DNA of 64,000 bases. It comes from Vibrio celticus (GTDB taxonomy: Bacteria > Pseudomonadota > Gammaproteobacteria > Enterobacterales > Vibrionaceae). Below the pieces are notes generated by a model. It was not told where the DNA came from. It did no database searches and worked only from the letters and a program-made list of their open reading frames with translations. The position numbers were made by a program, and so were the translations under genes. The stretch spans positions 124,001 to 188,000 of the forward strand of contig NZ_AP025463.1 of assembly GCF_024347335.1 (NCBI RefSeq), written 5' to 3'. Shown one piece after another: positions 1 through 7,629 of the stretch. Each line of letters begins with the position of its first letter. Positions within the stretch are counted from its first letter, which is position 1.

Positions 1-901
1 CAATCTCGTGACCATCTTGAGCCAACTTACGAACCGTTGAAGCGTTGCTGATATGCAGGCCTTGGTACAGCTTATTCCACAGCCAACCGAGAATCTTCTC
101 ACCACGCTTGATCAGCGAATAAGAGAAGTTCGCAGCAATCTCGTCCATGATGTCTTGAGCTTCTTTGCTCGCTTTCTCGATCGAGATGTTCTTTGCTTGT
201 GCTTCGTCTTCAATCGCTTTCTTGATCGCTTCTGATTTTAATAGGCGATCAAACAGAGCTTGGCGGCTTGGCAGGTTAGGACCTGATGCAGCAAGCTTTT
301 GGCGAGAGAAGTGAATACGTGCCACGCGCGCCAATTTGTGCGCGATGGTGCTGTCGGTGCCATGTGAGTTAGCCATGTAGCGTAGAGAAACCACTGGGCT
401 AAAGCGAACCAGACAGTCACGACCTGCTAGCAATACTGCTTTCGATTTTTCTAAGCCGTTCATTGCTTGTAGGTAAGGCTTCTGGTTATTCTCTTTACCA
501 GGTTTACGTCCCCACAGCACTGTAGCAGGGATAACTTGAACATCGAGTTCAGAGTCGTCAGCGTGCAGTGAAAGCAATTCAGAGAACACTTCAATTGAAG
601 AGCTTGGTACATAATCATCGTCTTGCAGCAGAGTTTTGCGAGAAGAGATGAAAACGTAGCGTTGCAGTGATTTGCCGTTGATTTCAAGCTTGCTCAACGG
701 ATCAGGTAGGCCTAATTCAAGTGCATGTTTTTGCAATGTAAGAATGTCTACACTTGAGCGAAACGGTAAGGCGTATACAATCGGTTTGCTCAAATCAATG
801 TTCAAATCCTCAACAGGGTTTGAAGGAATTGATGTGCCCTTTACCAATAGGGATAAAGGTAGCTTCATTAATGAACGTGAAAAAGATTGTCCAGAAGACA
901 T
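1..901 (-). CDS. plsB: Glycerol-3-phosphate 1-O-acyltransferase PlsB (N-terminal part, truncated by window edge)
   Basis: The minus strand is open without stops from an ATG at 901-899 to the window edge, giving about 300 N-terminal residues of a family usually about 800 long. My translation reads MSSGQSFSRSLMKLPLSLL at the start and reaches LHISNASTVRKLAQDGHEI at the edge, the stretch that in PlsB precedes the HX4D acyltransferase motif; that catalytic motif lies outside the window. PlsB is an inner-membrane enzyme that transfers an acyl chain from acyl-ACP or acyl-CoA to the sn-1 position of glycerol 3-phosphate, the first step of phospholipid synthesis. It is divergent from dgkA, as in E. 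coli. No strong ribosome-binding site is visible before the ATG. Identity is from recalled family sequence and synteny. Confidence 0.9.
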   Translation of the reverse strand, partial: MSSGQSFSRSLMKLPLSLLVKGTSIPSNPVEDLNIDLSKPIVYALPFRSSVDILTLQKHALELGLPDPLSKLEINGKSLQRYVFISSRKTLLQDDDYVPSSSIEVFSELLSLHADDSELDVQVIPATVLWGRKPGKENNQKPYLQAMNGLEKSKAVLLAGRDCLVRFSPVVSLRYMANSHGTDSTIAHKLARVARIHFSRQKLAASGPNLPSRQALFDRLLKSEAIKKAIEDEAQAKNISIEKASKEAQDIMDEIAANFSYSLIKRGEKILGWLWNKLYQGLHISNASTVRKLAQDGHEI

Positions 902-1097
902 ATAGGTTCACTGCCTCAATAGTTATTTCAATGTGCTGAAGCGTATCTCTATTTCTATGATAAAAAGGATAAGCCTAGGCGTAAATTTAATCGATGCAAG
1001 AATACCAGAAACTGGTCTAACCTTTTAATGGAAATAGTCATATTGCCGTTAAGTTTGTGGAAAATCATTCATCGACTGATTGAGTATAGGGTTAAAA
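902..1097. promoter_or_regulatory. Divergent plsB/dgkA intergenic region
   Basis: This AT-rich gap separates the divergently transcribed plsB and dgkA genes and must hold both promoters. I could not place a convincing -35/-10 pair for either gene, and I saw no good sigma-E-type motif even though plsB is sigma-E controlled in E. coli. Confidence 0.4.
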
Positions 1098-1460
1098 ATG
1101 ACCAAAAAACCAAACACCGGATTCAAACGCATCATCAAAGCAGCAGGCTTTTCATGGCAAGGCATTACGAGTTCGTTTAAAAACGAGGCTGCATTTCGAC
1201 AAGAAGTGTTCATGGCGGCCGTGCTTATTCCGTTGGCATTTTACCTGGATGTAAGCCAGGTTGAACGAATCTTAATGATCTCATCGGTGGTGCTAGTGAT
1301 GGTTGTCGAGCTAATCAATACCGCGATTGAAGCGGTTGTCGACCGAATCGGCAGTGAGCATCATGAGTTATCTGGAATGGCGAAAGATGTCGGCTCGGCA
1401 GCGGTTTTCATCTGTTTGGCACTCGCAGGTTATGTGTGGCTAGAGATCTTGTTTTTGTAA
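1098..1460 (+). CDS. dgkA: Diacylglycerol kinase DgkA
   Basis: This 120-residue integral membrane protein matches the small bacterial diacylglycerol kinase family (usually 120-125 residues). It phosphorylates diacylglycerol with ATP to give phosphatidic acid, recycling lipid left from osmoregulated glucan or LPS modification. Three hydrophobic helices are visible (about 37-51, 57-70 and 96-118). The catalytic signature ELINTAIEAVVDR spans about 71-83, with E71, N74 and E78, followed by SEHHELSGMAKD. I chose the ATG at 1098 over a TTG 18 bases upstream because a GGG-type ribosome-binding site sits just ahead of the ATG and the family starts with MxxKPxTGFKRI. It lies immediately upstream of lexA, as in enterobacteria. 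Confidence 0.95.
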   Translation: MTKKPNTGFKRIIKAAGFSWQGITSSFKNEAAFRQEVFMAAVLIPLAFYLDVSQVERILMISSVVLVMVVELINTAIEAVVDRIGSEHHELSGMAKDVGSAAVFICLALAGYVWLEILFL

Positions 1461-1493
1461 TTTGCTAAAAATGAACTAAAAACAACCAATTGC

Positions 1494-1547
1494 TTTGCTT
1501 TTGTTCAGTTACTGGATATACTCACAGTCAACTGTATAAAAAGACAG
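1494..1547 (+). promoter_or_regulatory. lexA promoter with two SOS (LexA) boxes
   Basis: Two 16-bp LexA operators of the form CTG-N10-CAG lie at 1512-1527 (CTGGATATACTCACAG) and 1532-1547 (CTGTATAAAAAGACAG), 20 bp apart. The E. coli lexA gene also has two. A candidate -10 TATACT (1517-1522) lies inside the first box, with TTTGCT 17 bp upstream. The layout implies autorepression by LexA and induction on DNA damage. The operators are seen directly; the promoter hexamers are inferred. Confidence 0.85.
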
Positions 1548-1554
1548 GTGAATC

Positions 1555-2175
1555 ATGAAGCCGTTAACGCCCCGCCAGCAACAAGTCTTTGACCTTATCA
1601 AAGGTAAGATCGAAGATTCCGGTATGCCACCGACACGTGCAGAAATCGCGCGTGAACTAGGCTTCCGTTCTGCTAATGCTGCAGAAGAACATTTGAAAGC
1701 TCTTGCTCGTAAAGAAGCGATTGAGATTATCCCGGGTGCGTCTCGCGGTATTCGTATTTTGCTTGAAGATGCAGCAAACGAAGAGCAAGGTTTACCATTA
1801 ATCGGTCAGGTTGCCGCAGGTGAGCCTATTCTGGCTCAAGAGCATGTAGAAATGCATTACCAAGTTGACCCAGGCATGTTTAAACCACAAGCTGACTTCT
1901 TACTTCGTGTGAATGGCGAAAGTATGAAAGACATCGGTATTATGGATGGTGATTTATTGGCTGTTCATAAAACTCAAGATGTTCGTGATGGTCAGGTTGT
2001 CGTGGCTCGTGTCGATGATGATGTAACGGTAAAACGCCTAGAACGTAAAGGTTCAACGGTTCTGTTACATGCTGAAAATGAAGAATTTTCTCCAATCCAT
2101 GTCGATCTTGAATCTCAACACTTGTCTATTGAAGGCCTTGCTGTTGGTATCATTCGTAACACCGACTGGATGTAG
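1555..2175 (+). CDS. lexA: SOS-response transcriptional repressor LexA
   Basis: LexA represses DNA-damage genes and is inactivated by RecA-stimulated self-cleavage. The 206 residues show an N-terminal winged helix-turn-helix (about 1-70; MKPLTPRQQQVFDLI, PTRAEIARELGFRSANAAEEHL). The Ala88-Gly89 cleavage site sits in VAAGEP, followed by the S24-type peptidase fold. The catalytic dyad is Ser123 in NGESMKD and Lys160 in VTVKRL. The ATG has an AGGTG ribosome-binding site and sits 7 bp after the second SOS box. All key residues are present, so it should be functional. In E. coli dinF follows directly in the same transcript; here another gene intervenes. Confidence 0.98.
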   Translation: MKPLTPRQQQVFDLIKGKIEDSGMPPTRAEIARELGFRSANAAEEHLKALARKEAIEIIPGASRGIRILLEDAANEEQGLPLIGQVAAGEPILAQEHVEMHYQVDPGMFKPQADFLLRVNGESMKDIGIMDGDLLAVHKTQDVRDGQVVVARVDDDVTVKRLERKGSTVLLHAENEEFSPIHVDLESQHLSIEGLAVGIIRNTDWM

Positions 2176-2193
2176 CCATTACAAATAGATTAT

Positions 2194-2241
2194 TGATATT
2201 CATTCTCAATAACTTGTTATTGTAATTGATATTCATTATCA
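2194..2241 (+). promoter_or_regulatory. Two Fur boxes upstream of the methyltransferase gene
   Basis: Two 15-mers match the 7-1-7 Fur consensus TGATAATNATTATCA: TGATATTCATTCTCA at 2194-2208 (12 of the 14 specified bases) and TGATATTCATTATCA at 2227-2241 (13 of the 14). They are spaced 33 bp start to start in the only gap between lexA and the next gene. Established knowledge: Fe2+-Fur binding at such tandem boxes represses transcription when iron is plentiful. Inference: the downstream gene is induced by iron starvation. Confidence 0.8.
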
Positions 2242-2272
2242 TCTTCTTTGTCGAGATACAAGGAGGATGATG

Positions 2273-3151
2273 ATGCCAAACCCAACCAAACCTCAAATGA
2301 AGCCGCTTGCTCGTAAGCCGCGCTCCTCTGTTCAAAAGGCTTCTTCTGAACAAGGGTCTGCACACCAAGAATTCCAAGTTCCGACCAATCTCGTTCAACA
2401 TCTTTGGTTTCGTAGTCGTGAAAGCCTAGCCGATGACGGTCTCGTTTATGATCCTATCGCAGCTCAAGCCTGCAAGCGTTGCCAGCTCGCACCTGAATGC
2501 CTTACCGGTGAGCTCGATCAGCAACAACTTCTCTACGCAACACTGACTCAACTTTGTGACTCTCAAGTTCAACAATTTCTATCTCACAACCCAGATGCTT
2601 GGATCATCAATGTTGGGGCTGGGCTCGATACCCGTTTCTACCGTTTAGATAATGGCCGCTGTCATTGGGTTGAGCTCGATGTGACCGAGAATCTGCTTTG
2701 GCGACAATGTTTGTTCCACAAAAATGAACGCTATCGTTTGGAGTGTGGCTCTGTTGATGACTTAACTTGGTTAGATGAACTTAACATCCCAGAGCAAGCG
2801 TCGGTGATGGTGGTATGTGAACATGCTTTGCTGGATTGTAATGAACAACAGACGGCGAACTTTATTCAGTCTCTCAGCCGCTACTTTACTCATGCACATG
2901 CGTGTTTAGTATTAGCTGGAGATAAAAGCTCTAGCGCTCTTGGGCAAAAGCTCGGTTCTGGAAAGTATGCGCATGGCCTATCTTCTCCGGTAGACAGCGT
3001 TCTCAATTGGCTGCCATGGGCACAATGGGTAAAAGCGTTTTCTCCCCTAGACCAGCAATGCAATCGTTGGAAATTGTGGCAGCGATTATTGTGTAAGATC
3101 TCTCAGGTCAAAAAGCGTTTAACGCCACAGTTAGTGCTCGTTAAGTGGTAA
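2273..3151 (+). CDS. Class I SAM-dependent methyltransferase, LCMT-like
   Basis: About 292 residues. The glycine-rich SAM-binding motif INVGAGLDTRFYRL (about 112-125) followed by HWVELDV places it near the leucine carboxyl methyltransferase/O-methyltransferase family; the substrate cannot be read from sequence. Ahead of the domain is a CKRCQLAPEC segment (C-x2-C-x5-C, about 67-76) that could bind metal. The N-terminal 40 residues are basic and probably disordered. Three in-frame ATGs follow an AGGAGG; I chose 2273 for its 6-base spacing, since the first ATG (2267) abuts the site. The gene sits alone behind two Fur boxes between lexA and dinF, suggesting iron-regulated expression. I do not assign a pathway; a link to siderophore or small-molecule modification would be speculation. 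Confidence 0.75.
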   Translation: MPNPTKPQMKPLARKPRSSVQKASSEQGSAHQEFQVPTNLVQHLWFRSRESLADDGLVYDPIAAQACKRCQLAPECLTGELDQQQLLYATLTQLCDSQVQQFLSHNPDAWIINVGAGLDTRFYRLDNGRCHWVELDVTENLLWRQCLFHKNERYRLECGSVDDLTWLDELNIPEQASVMVVCEHALLDCNEQQTANFIQSLSRYFTHAHACLVLAGDKSSSALGQKLGSGKYAHGLSSPVDSVLNWLPWAQWVKAFSPLDQQCNRWKLWQRLLCKISQVKKRLTPQLVLVKW

Positions 3152-3268
3152 CCCTAGCGGCTCTGTATTTCGAGTAACTGAGTACATAGCCGGTATAAGT
3201 AAAATTCCACAACATAGTGAAAGCCCACCCACTAGGTTAAACTATCGCCTCTAATCTAAGAGGTGATC

Positions 3269-4624
3269 GTGAAGCTATTTAATCCCCAAACTATTTTTCA
3301 AACGCTATCCAATCAGGCGATGCACAAAAAAGTGCTGTTGCTCGCGATCCCGATGGTTCTCTCTAATATTACTGTTCCACTGCTGGGCTTAGTCGATGCG
3401 GCGGTTATCGGTCACCTCGAGCACTCTTGGTATTTAGGTGGTGTGGCACTGGGCGGCACAATGATCAGCGTGACCTTTTGGTTGCTCGGTTTCCTGCGTA
3501 TGTCGACAACAGGGCTAGCCGCACAATCTTATGGTGCGAATGATGGCAAGCAACTTGGTTTGGTCTTCGTGCAAGGTGTGACCATGGCCTTAGGGTTTGC
3601 TGGTGTCTTTTTGCTTTTACACAGTCTAGTCGCCGATTTAGTTTTCTCATTGAGTAGCGCCAGTGATCAAGTTAAGCACTATGGTCAGCAATATTTCTCA
3701 ATCCGCGCCTGGAGTGCACCTGCTGCGCTAACTAACTTTGTAATTCTAGGTTGGCTGCTCGGGACTCAAAATGCCAAAGCGCCCATGTGGATGGTGATTA
3801 TCACCAATCTCACCAATATCGTTTTGGATATCGTTTTTGTTATCGGTTTAGGGTGGCAAGTGGAAGGTGCAGCATTGGCTTCTGTAATGGCTGATTATGC
3901 CGGTCTAACATTTGGCTTGATTTGTATTTACCGAATCTGGGCGAAGAAACAGTTACCATCGCCATGGGCTCTGCTTAAGAAAACCAGCCAAGGTTTGAGT
4001 CGTTTCGTGAAATTGAATCGCGATATCTTTCTTCGTTCACTATGCCTACAAGCGACTTTCACTTTCATGACCTTCCAAGGTGCAAGCTTTGGCGATGATG
4101 TTGTTGCGGCCAATGCCGTGTTGATGAGTTTCTTGATGATCATCTCTTATGGGATGGATGGTTTTGCCTATGCAATGGAAGCGATGGTCGGTAAGGCGAT
4201 AGGCGCGAAAGACAAAGATGAACTGAACCAGTCATTGATTGGTACTTTCTTCTGGAGCTTCAATATTTGTTTGGTACTGACCATAGCGTTCGCACTCGCT
4301 GGCTCGAGTTTAATCAATATGATCACCACAATCCCAGACGTGAAGAGCCAAGCTGAGGTGTATCTGCCATGGCTGATTGCAATGCCATTGGTGTCTATGT
4401 GGTGCTTCTTGTTGGATGGTATTTTTGTTGGAGCAACCAAGGGCAAGGATATGCGCAATAGTATGTTTGTTGCGACCTGCAGTTTCTTCGCGATTTTCTA
4501 TTTAGCATCAGGTTTAGAGAACCATGCACTGTGGTTAGCGATGCTGAGCTTTATGGCAATGCGCGGAATTGGTCTTGGTGTGTTGTTTGTTTCTCAGTGG
4601 AAGAAGGGGGAGTTTCTCGCTTAG
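3269..4624 (+). CDS. dinF: MATE family efflux transporter DinF
   Basis: DinF is a MATE-family inner-membrane antiporter, linked in E. coli to oxidative-stress and bile-salt tolerance. The roughly 451 residues hold about twelve hydrophobic segments. The N-terminal MVLSNITVPLLGLVDAAVIG and the following LRMSTTGLAAQSYGA match the DinF branch as I recall it. I chose the GTG at 3269, preceded by AAGAGGTGA five bases away; a GTG at 3263 would overlap that site, and the ATG at 3320 has no clear ribosome-binding site. Unlike E. coli, no SOS box is visible in the 117-bp gap upstream, and a Fur-box gene separates it from lexA. LexA control would therefore need read-through. Confidence 0.9.
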   Translation: MKLFNPQTIFQTLSNQAMHKKVLLLAIPMVLSNITVPLLGLVDAAVIGHLEHSWYLGGVALGGTMISVTFWLLGFLRMSTTGLAAQSYGANDGKQLGLVFVQGVTMALGFAGVFLLLHSLVADLVFSLSSASDQVKHYGQQYFSIRAWSAPAALTNFVILGWLLGTQNAKAPMWMVIITNLTNIVLDIVFVIGLGWQVEGAALASVMADYAGLTFGLICIYRIWAKKQLPSPWALLKKTSQGLSRFVKLNRDIFLRSLCLQATFTFMTFQGASFGDDVVAANAVLMSFLMIISYGMDGFAYAMEAMVGKAIGAKDKDELNQSLIGTFFWSFNICLVLTIAFALAGSSLINMITTIPDVKSQAEVYLPWLIAMPLVSMWCFLLDGIFVGATKGKDMRNSMFVATCSFFAIFYLASGLENHALWLAMLSFMAMRGIGLGVLFVSQWKKGEFLA

Positions 4625-4735
4625 CTCTGAGAGATCTGTTTATGGAGAGTAAATGAGGCTGTACCGGTAAAGGGGTATTTAGAACATCATGATCTAATTA
4701 CTCTCAATGCCTTATTATTCAGTGTTTTAAATAAA

Positions 4736-4760
4736 AACAGCAAGCGCGTGGCTTGCTGTT
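4736..4760 (-). terminator. Rho-independent terminator of sthA
   Basis: The inverted repeat AACAGCAAGC / GCTTGCTGTT has a 5-base loop. On the minus strand it is followed by a run of five T and then AT, so it terminates transcripts leaving sthA. Confidence 0.85.
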
Positions 4761-4763
4761 TAT

Positions 4764-4787
4764 GTATTTGGCCTATGGGTGGTCAAA
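4764..4787. repeat. Copy 1 of a 24-bp repeat at gene ends
   Basis: The 24 bases here, containing TTTGGCCTATGGGTGGTC, are identical to 57888-57911. The core has weak dyad symmetry (TTTGGCC ... GGTCAAA, 7-base loop). It lies between the sthA stop codon and its terminator. Function unknown. Confidence 0.6.
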
Positions 4788-4807
4788 TACTCCTATTGGT
4801 TCTTTAT

Positions 4808-6208
4808 CTAGAATAAACGGTTAAGCCCGTTGAGTGCTGCAACACGATAAGCTTCCGCCATCGTTGGGTAGTTAAAGGTCGTATTCACAAAGTACTCGAT
4901 GGTATTTGCTTCACCTTTCTGTTCCATAATCGCTTGTCCGATATGGATGATTTCAGCGGCACGCTCACCAAATACGTGGATACCTAAAATCTCTTTGGTT
5001 TCGCGATGGAACAGAATCTTCAAGCTACCAATGTCTTTACCCGCAATTTGAGCACGAGCTAGGTGTTTGAATGAAGAACGTCCTACTTCATACGGTACTT
5101 TAGCTGCGGTAAGTTCTTGCTCGGTTTTACCAACAGAGCTGATCTCAGGGATGGTGTAGATGCCGGTTGGAATGTCTTCGATAAGGTGGCGTTCAGCTTC
5201 ACCTTTCACAATTGCCTGAGCCACAAATCGACCTTGGTCATAAGCCGCGCTTGCTAGGCTAGGGTAGCCAATCACATCACCGACAGCGTAAACATGGTCT
5301 ACATTGGTTTGGTAGTTGGTGTTTACTGATACTTGACCACGCGAGTCCGCTTCTAAGCCAACAGCACCAAGGTTAAGTTTATCGGTATTACCGGTTCGGC
5401 CATTAGCATACAGCAGGCAATCAGCACGCATCTTTTTACCTGACTCTAAGTGAATGATCACGCCATCATCAGTGCCTTCTATTTTCTCAAAGGTTTCATC
5501 GTTGCGAATCACGACGCCGCTGTTCCAGAAGTGGTAAGAAAGCGCATCTGAGGTTTCATTGTCTAGGAATGACAACAGACGGTCACGAGTATTGATAAGA
5601 TCGGTTTTTACACCCAAACCGCGGAAGATCGATGCGTATTCACAACCAATAACGCCAGCACCATAGATGATGATGTGTTGCGGGTCGTGTTTAAGAGAAA
5701 GAATCGAGTCGCTGTCGTAGATACGTTCATGCAGGAAGTCGACGTTATCTGGTTGGTAAGGGCGAGAGCCTGTCGCGATAACAAATTTGTCTGCACTGTA
5801 ATGTTCTTCAGTGCCATCGCTTTGCATTACCGAGATAGTGTTGGTATCGATAAAACGTGCAGTACCAAATACCAGCGTGCACTGGTTGCGGTCGTAGAAG
5901 CCTTGGCGTAATCGAGTCTGCTTGTCGATAACCGATTTAGCATGCCCCAAAATGTTGGAAAACGTTGAGTGAATGCTTTTGTTGTTCTGACAAAACAGCG
6001 GATTACTGTTGAATTCGATAATACGACTTACGGCATGACGCAGTGCTTTTGAAGGAATCGTTCCCCAGTGAGTACAACCACCACCAACGCTGCTCTCTTT
6101 TTCAATGATTGCAACGTTCAACCCGGCTTTGGTTAATCCCATCGCTGCCCCTTCTCCTCCGGGGCCACTACCAATTACGATTACATCAAAGTGGTTGGAG
6201 TGCGGCAT
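4808..6208 (-). CDS. sthA: Si-specific NAD(P)(+) transhydrogenase SthA (soluble pyridine nucleotide transhydrogenase)
   Basis: SthA is a cytoplasmic FAD enzyme that moves hydride from NADPH to NAD+, relieving NADPH excess. The 466 residues match the usual length. The FAD motif GSGPGG is at 13-18, and a second Rossmann motif GAGVIG sits near the middle. The redox-active disulfide of related flavoproteins is incomplete: Cys45 is present (GGGCTHWGTIPSK) but the second Cys is Thr50. The C-terminal catalytic His is replaced in FNYPTMAEAY. Both are family traits of SthA, not defects. The start has AAGGAAG six to seven bases upstream. It is divergent from fabR, as in E. coli. Confidence 0.97.
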   Translation of the reverse strand: MPHSNHFDVIVIGSGPGGEGAAMGLTKAGLNVAIIEKESSVGGGCTHWGTIPSKALRHAVSRIIEFNSNPLFCQNNKSIHSTFSNILGHAKSVIDKQTRLRQGFYDRNQCTLVFGTARFIDTNTISVMQSDGTEEHYSADKFVIATGSRPYQPDNVDFLHERIYDSDSILSLKHDPQHIIIYGAGVIGCEYASIFRGLGVKTDLINTRDRLLSFLDNETSDALSYHFWNSGVVIRNDETFEKIEGTDDGVIIHLESGKKMRADCLLYANGRTGNTDKLNLGAVGLEADSRGQVSVNTNYQTNVDHVYAVGDVIGYPSLASAAYDQGRFVAQAIVKGEAERHLIEDIPTGIYTIPEISSVGKTEQELTAAKVPYEVGRSSFKHLARAQIAGKDIGSLKILFHRETKEILGIHVFGERAAEIIHIGQAIMEQKGEANTIEYFVNTTFNYPTMAEAYRVAALNGLNRLF

Positions 6209-6535
6209 AGATATCTTCCTTGTTATATTTGATTAACATTGCTTTAGCGAGATTTTAACTGATTCTGTTCTCGGGTACATGAAAAGGGCATCAGAGAGTC
6301 GGTGGGATCACGCAGTGTTATCGAAAAAATAATATTTGGTATGTCGTATGTCTCCAAATGACAGTGTGGATATTGAAATTTTTTCTTCGAACGTATTTAC
6401 TTCGGTACGTGAACAAAGAGGTATGTTTAGTGTCTTATATAACCAGAGTGCCTTATATAAATAAGTGATTCGCGTTATATTGAACAGAGTATTAGACATG
6501 CCTGTTTAGGCTGTAAAAGAAGAAATTGATAAAGT
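6209..6535. promoter_or_regulatory. Divergent sthA/fabR intergenic region
   Basis: This 327-bp AT-rich gap must carry the sthA and fabR promoters. It contains a 9-bp direct repeat CTTATATAA at 6434-6442 and 6452-6460 (period 18 bp), whose TTATATAA core is self-complementary. A 63-codon open frame on the minus strand (6308-6499) has no coding features, and I treat it as noise. No clear FabR operator was recognised. Confidence 0.4.
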
Positions 6536-7177
6536 ATGAAACCAATGGGCATTCGCGCACAGCAAAAAGAAAAAACTCGTCGCAGCTTAATCGATGCAGC
6601 ATTTAGCCAACTCAGCGCCGATCGTAGTTTTTCCAATCTAAGCTTGAGAGAAGTCGCTCGTGAGGCTGGAATAGCGCCGACTTCCTTTTATCGTCACTTC
6701 AAAGACATGGATGAGCTTGGCTTAACCATGGTTGATGAAGGTGGCTTACTGTTGCGCCAGTTAATGCGTCAAGCTAGACAACGCATAGTAAAAGAAGGCA
6801 GTGTGATTCGCACATCGGTTGAAACCTTTATGGAATTCATTGAAAGCAGCCCTAACGTATTCAGACTGTTATTACGAGAGCGCTCAGGAACTTCATTTGA
6901 GTTTCGTGCAGCGGTAGCTCGTGAGATACAGCACTTCTCTGCTGAGTTAACCGAATATTTGATAACGACTGGCATGACAAGGGACGAAGCTTTCACTCAA
7001 GCGGAAGCCTCGGTTATCTTAGTCTTCAACTCAGGGGCAGAAGCATTAGATTTAGATCGACGTCAGCGAGATGAATTGGCTGAACGCTTGATCATGCAAT
7101 TGCGAATGATGGCCAAAGGAGCTTTTTGGTATCGTAAAGAACGTGAACGTAACCGATTAAAAGGCGGGATTGAATAA
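6536..7177 (+). CDS. fabR: HTH-type transcriptional repressor FabR
   Basis: FabR is a TetR-family repressor of unsaturated fatty acid synthesis genes (fabA, fabB in E. coli), controlling the saturated/unsaturated balance of membrane lipids. The 213 residues carry an N-terminal TetR helix-turn-helix (about 37-60; SLREVAREAGIAPTSFYRHF) followed by the characteristic MDELGLTMVDEGG and LLRERSGTS stretches, which I recall in the E. coli protein. I keep the ATG at 6536; an ATG at 6545 giving MGIRAQQKEK is equally possible, and neither has a good ribosome-binding site. The stop overlaps the yijD start (TAATG), so the two are translationally coupled. Confidence 0.95.
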   Translation: MKPMGIRAQQKEKTRRSLIDAAFSQLSADRSFSNLSLREVAREAGIAPTSFYRHFKDMDELGLTMVDEGGLLLRQLMRQARQRIVKEGSVIRTSVETFMEFIESSPNVFRLLLRERSGTSFEFRAAVAREIQHFSAELTEYLITTGMTRDEAFTQAEASVILVFNSGAEALDLDRRQRDELAERLIMQLRMMAKGAFWYRKERERNRLKGGIE

Positions 7178-7548
7178 TGTCGAATGAAAATAATACTGTA
7201 AACCGTGGTTCTGAAAGAAAGACACTCGTACTCGCTGTTGTAGCCGGTGTGTGTGGTGATGCATTGTTATCTTGGGTAACAATGAGCGAAGTGGGCTTCT
7301 CTATTTTCCCGCTGATCGCTTTAGTTTTGGCAGTACAAGCGCTTTACCAAGAATACCTAACTAACCCAGTATCTGAAGATATCCCACTAGTAGGTCTAGC
7401 TTGTTTCTTCGTGGGTGCATTTGGCCACTCGGCTTTCGTGAAAGCACAACACCCTGATGCTGGCTCAAACTTCTTTGCGATTATAGTCGCGATGCTGCTT
7501 TTAGCCTGGGTAGGTAAGAAGCTAGGCTTTATCGGTAAAACCGCTTAA
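7177..7548 (+). CDS. yijD: YijD family inner-membrane protein (DUF1422)
   Basis: This 123-residue membrane protein has four hydrophobic segments (about 16-34, 38-55, 69-86 and 96-113) and no catalytic motifs. Length and position directly after fabR identify it with YijD/DUF1422. Its function is not established. The start codon shares one base with the fabR stop, so it is co-translated with fabR; a role in membrane-lipid homeostasis is an inference from that coupling only. Confidence 0.88.
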   Translation: MSNENNTVNRGSERKTLVLAVVAGVCGDALLSWVTMSEVGFSIFPLIALVLAVQALYQEYLTNPVSEDIPLVGLACFFVGAFGHSAFVKAQHPDAGSNFFAIIVAMLLLAWVGKKLGFIGKTA

Positions 7549-7562
7549 ACCAATCTACAAAT

Positions 7563-7594
7563 AAAAAAAACGAGCCAATTGGCTCGTTTTTTTG
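7563..7594. terminator. Bidirectional terminator between yijD and trmA
   Basis: The perfect palindrome AACGAGCCAATTGGCTCGTT (7569-7588) is flanked by an A run on the left and a T run on the right. It therefore serves yijD on the plus strand and trmA on the minus strand. Confidence 0.9.
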
Positions 7595-7629
7595 TATCTG
7601 CTGTTTGTCTTAGACTGAGAAAACGAGGT

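Noticed and set aside
4808..6208. Missing second redox cysteine in the sthA product
   Set aside because: The Cys-x4-Thr arrangement and loss of the C-terminal His are normal for SthA, not signs of damage.
6308..6499. 63-codon minus-strand frame in the sthA/fabR gap
   Set aside because: AT-rich promoter region, no ribosome-binding site, no coding character.
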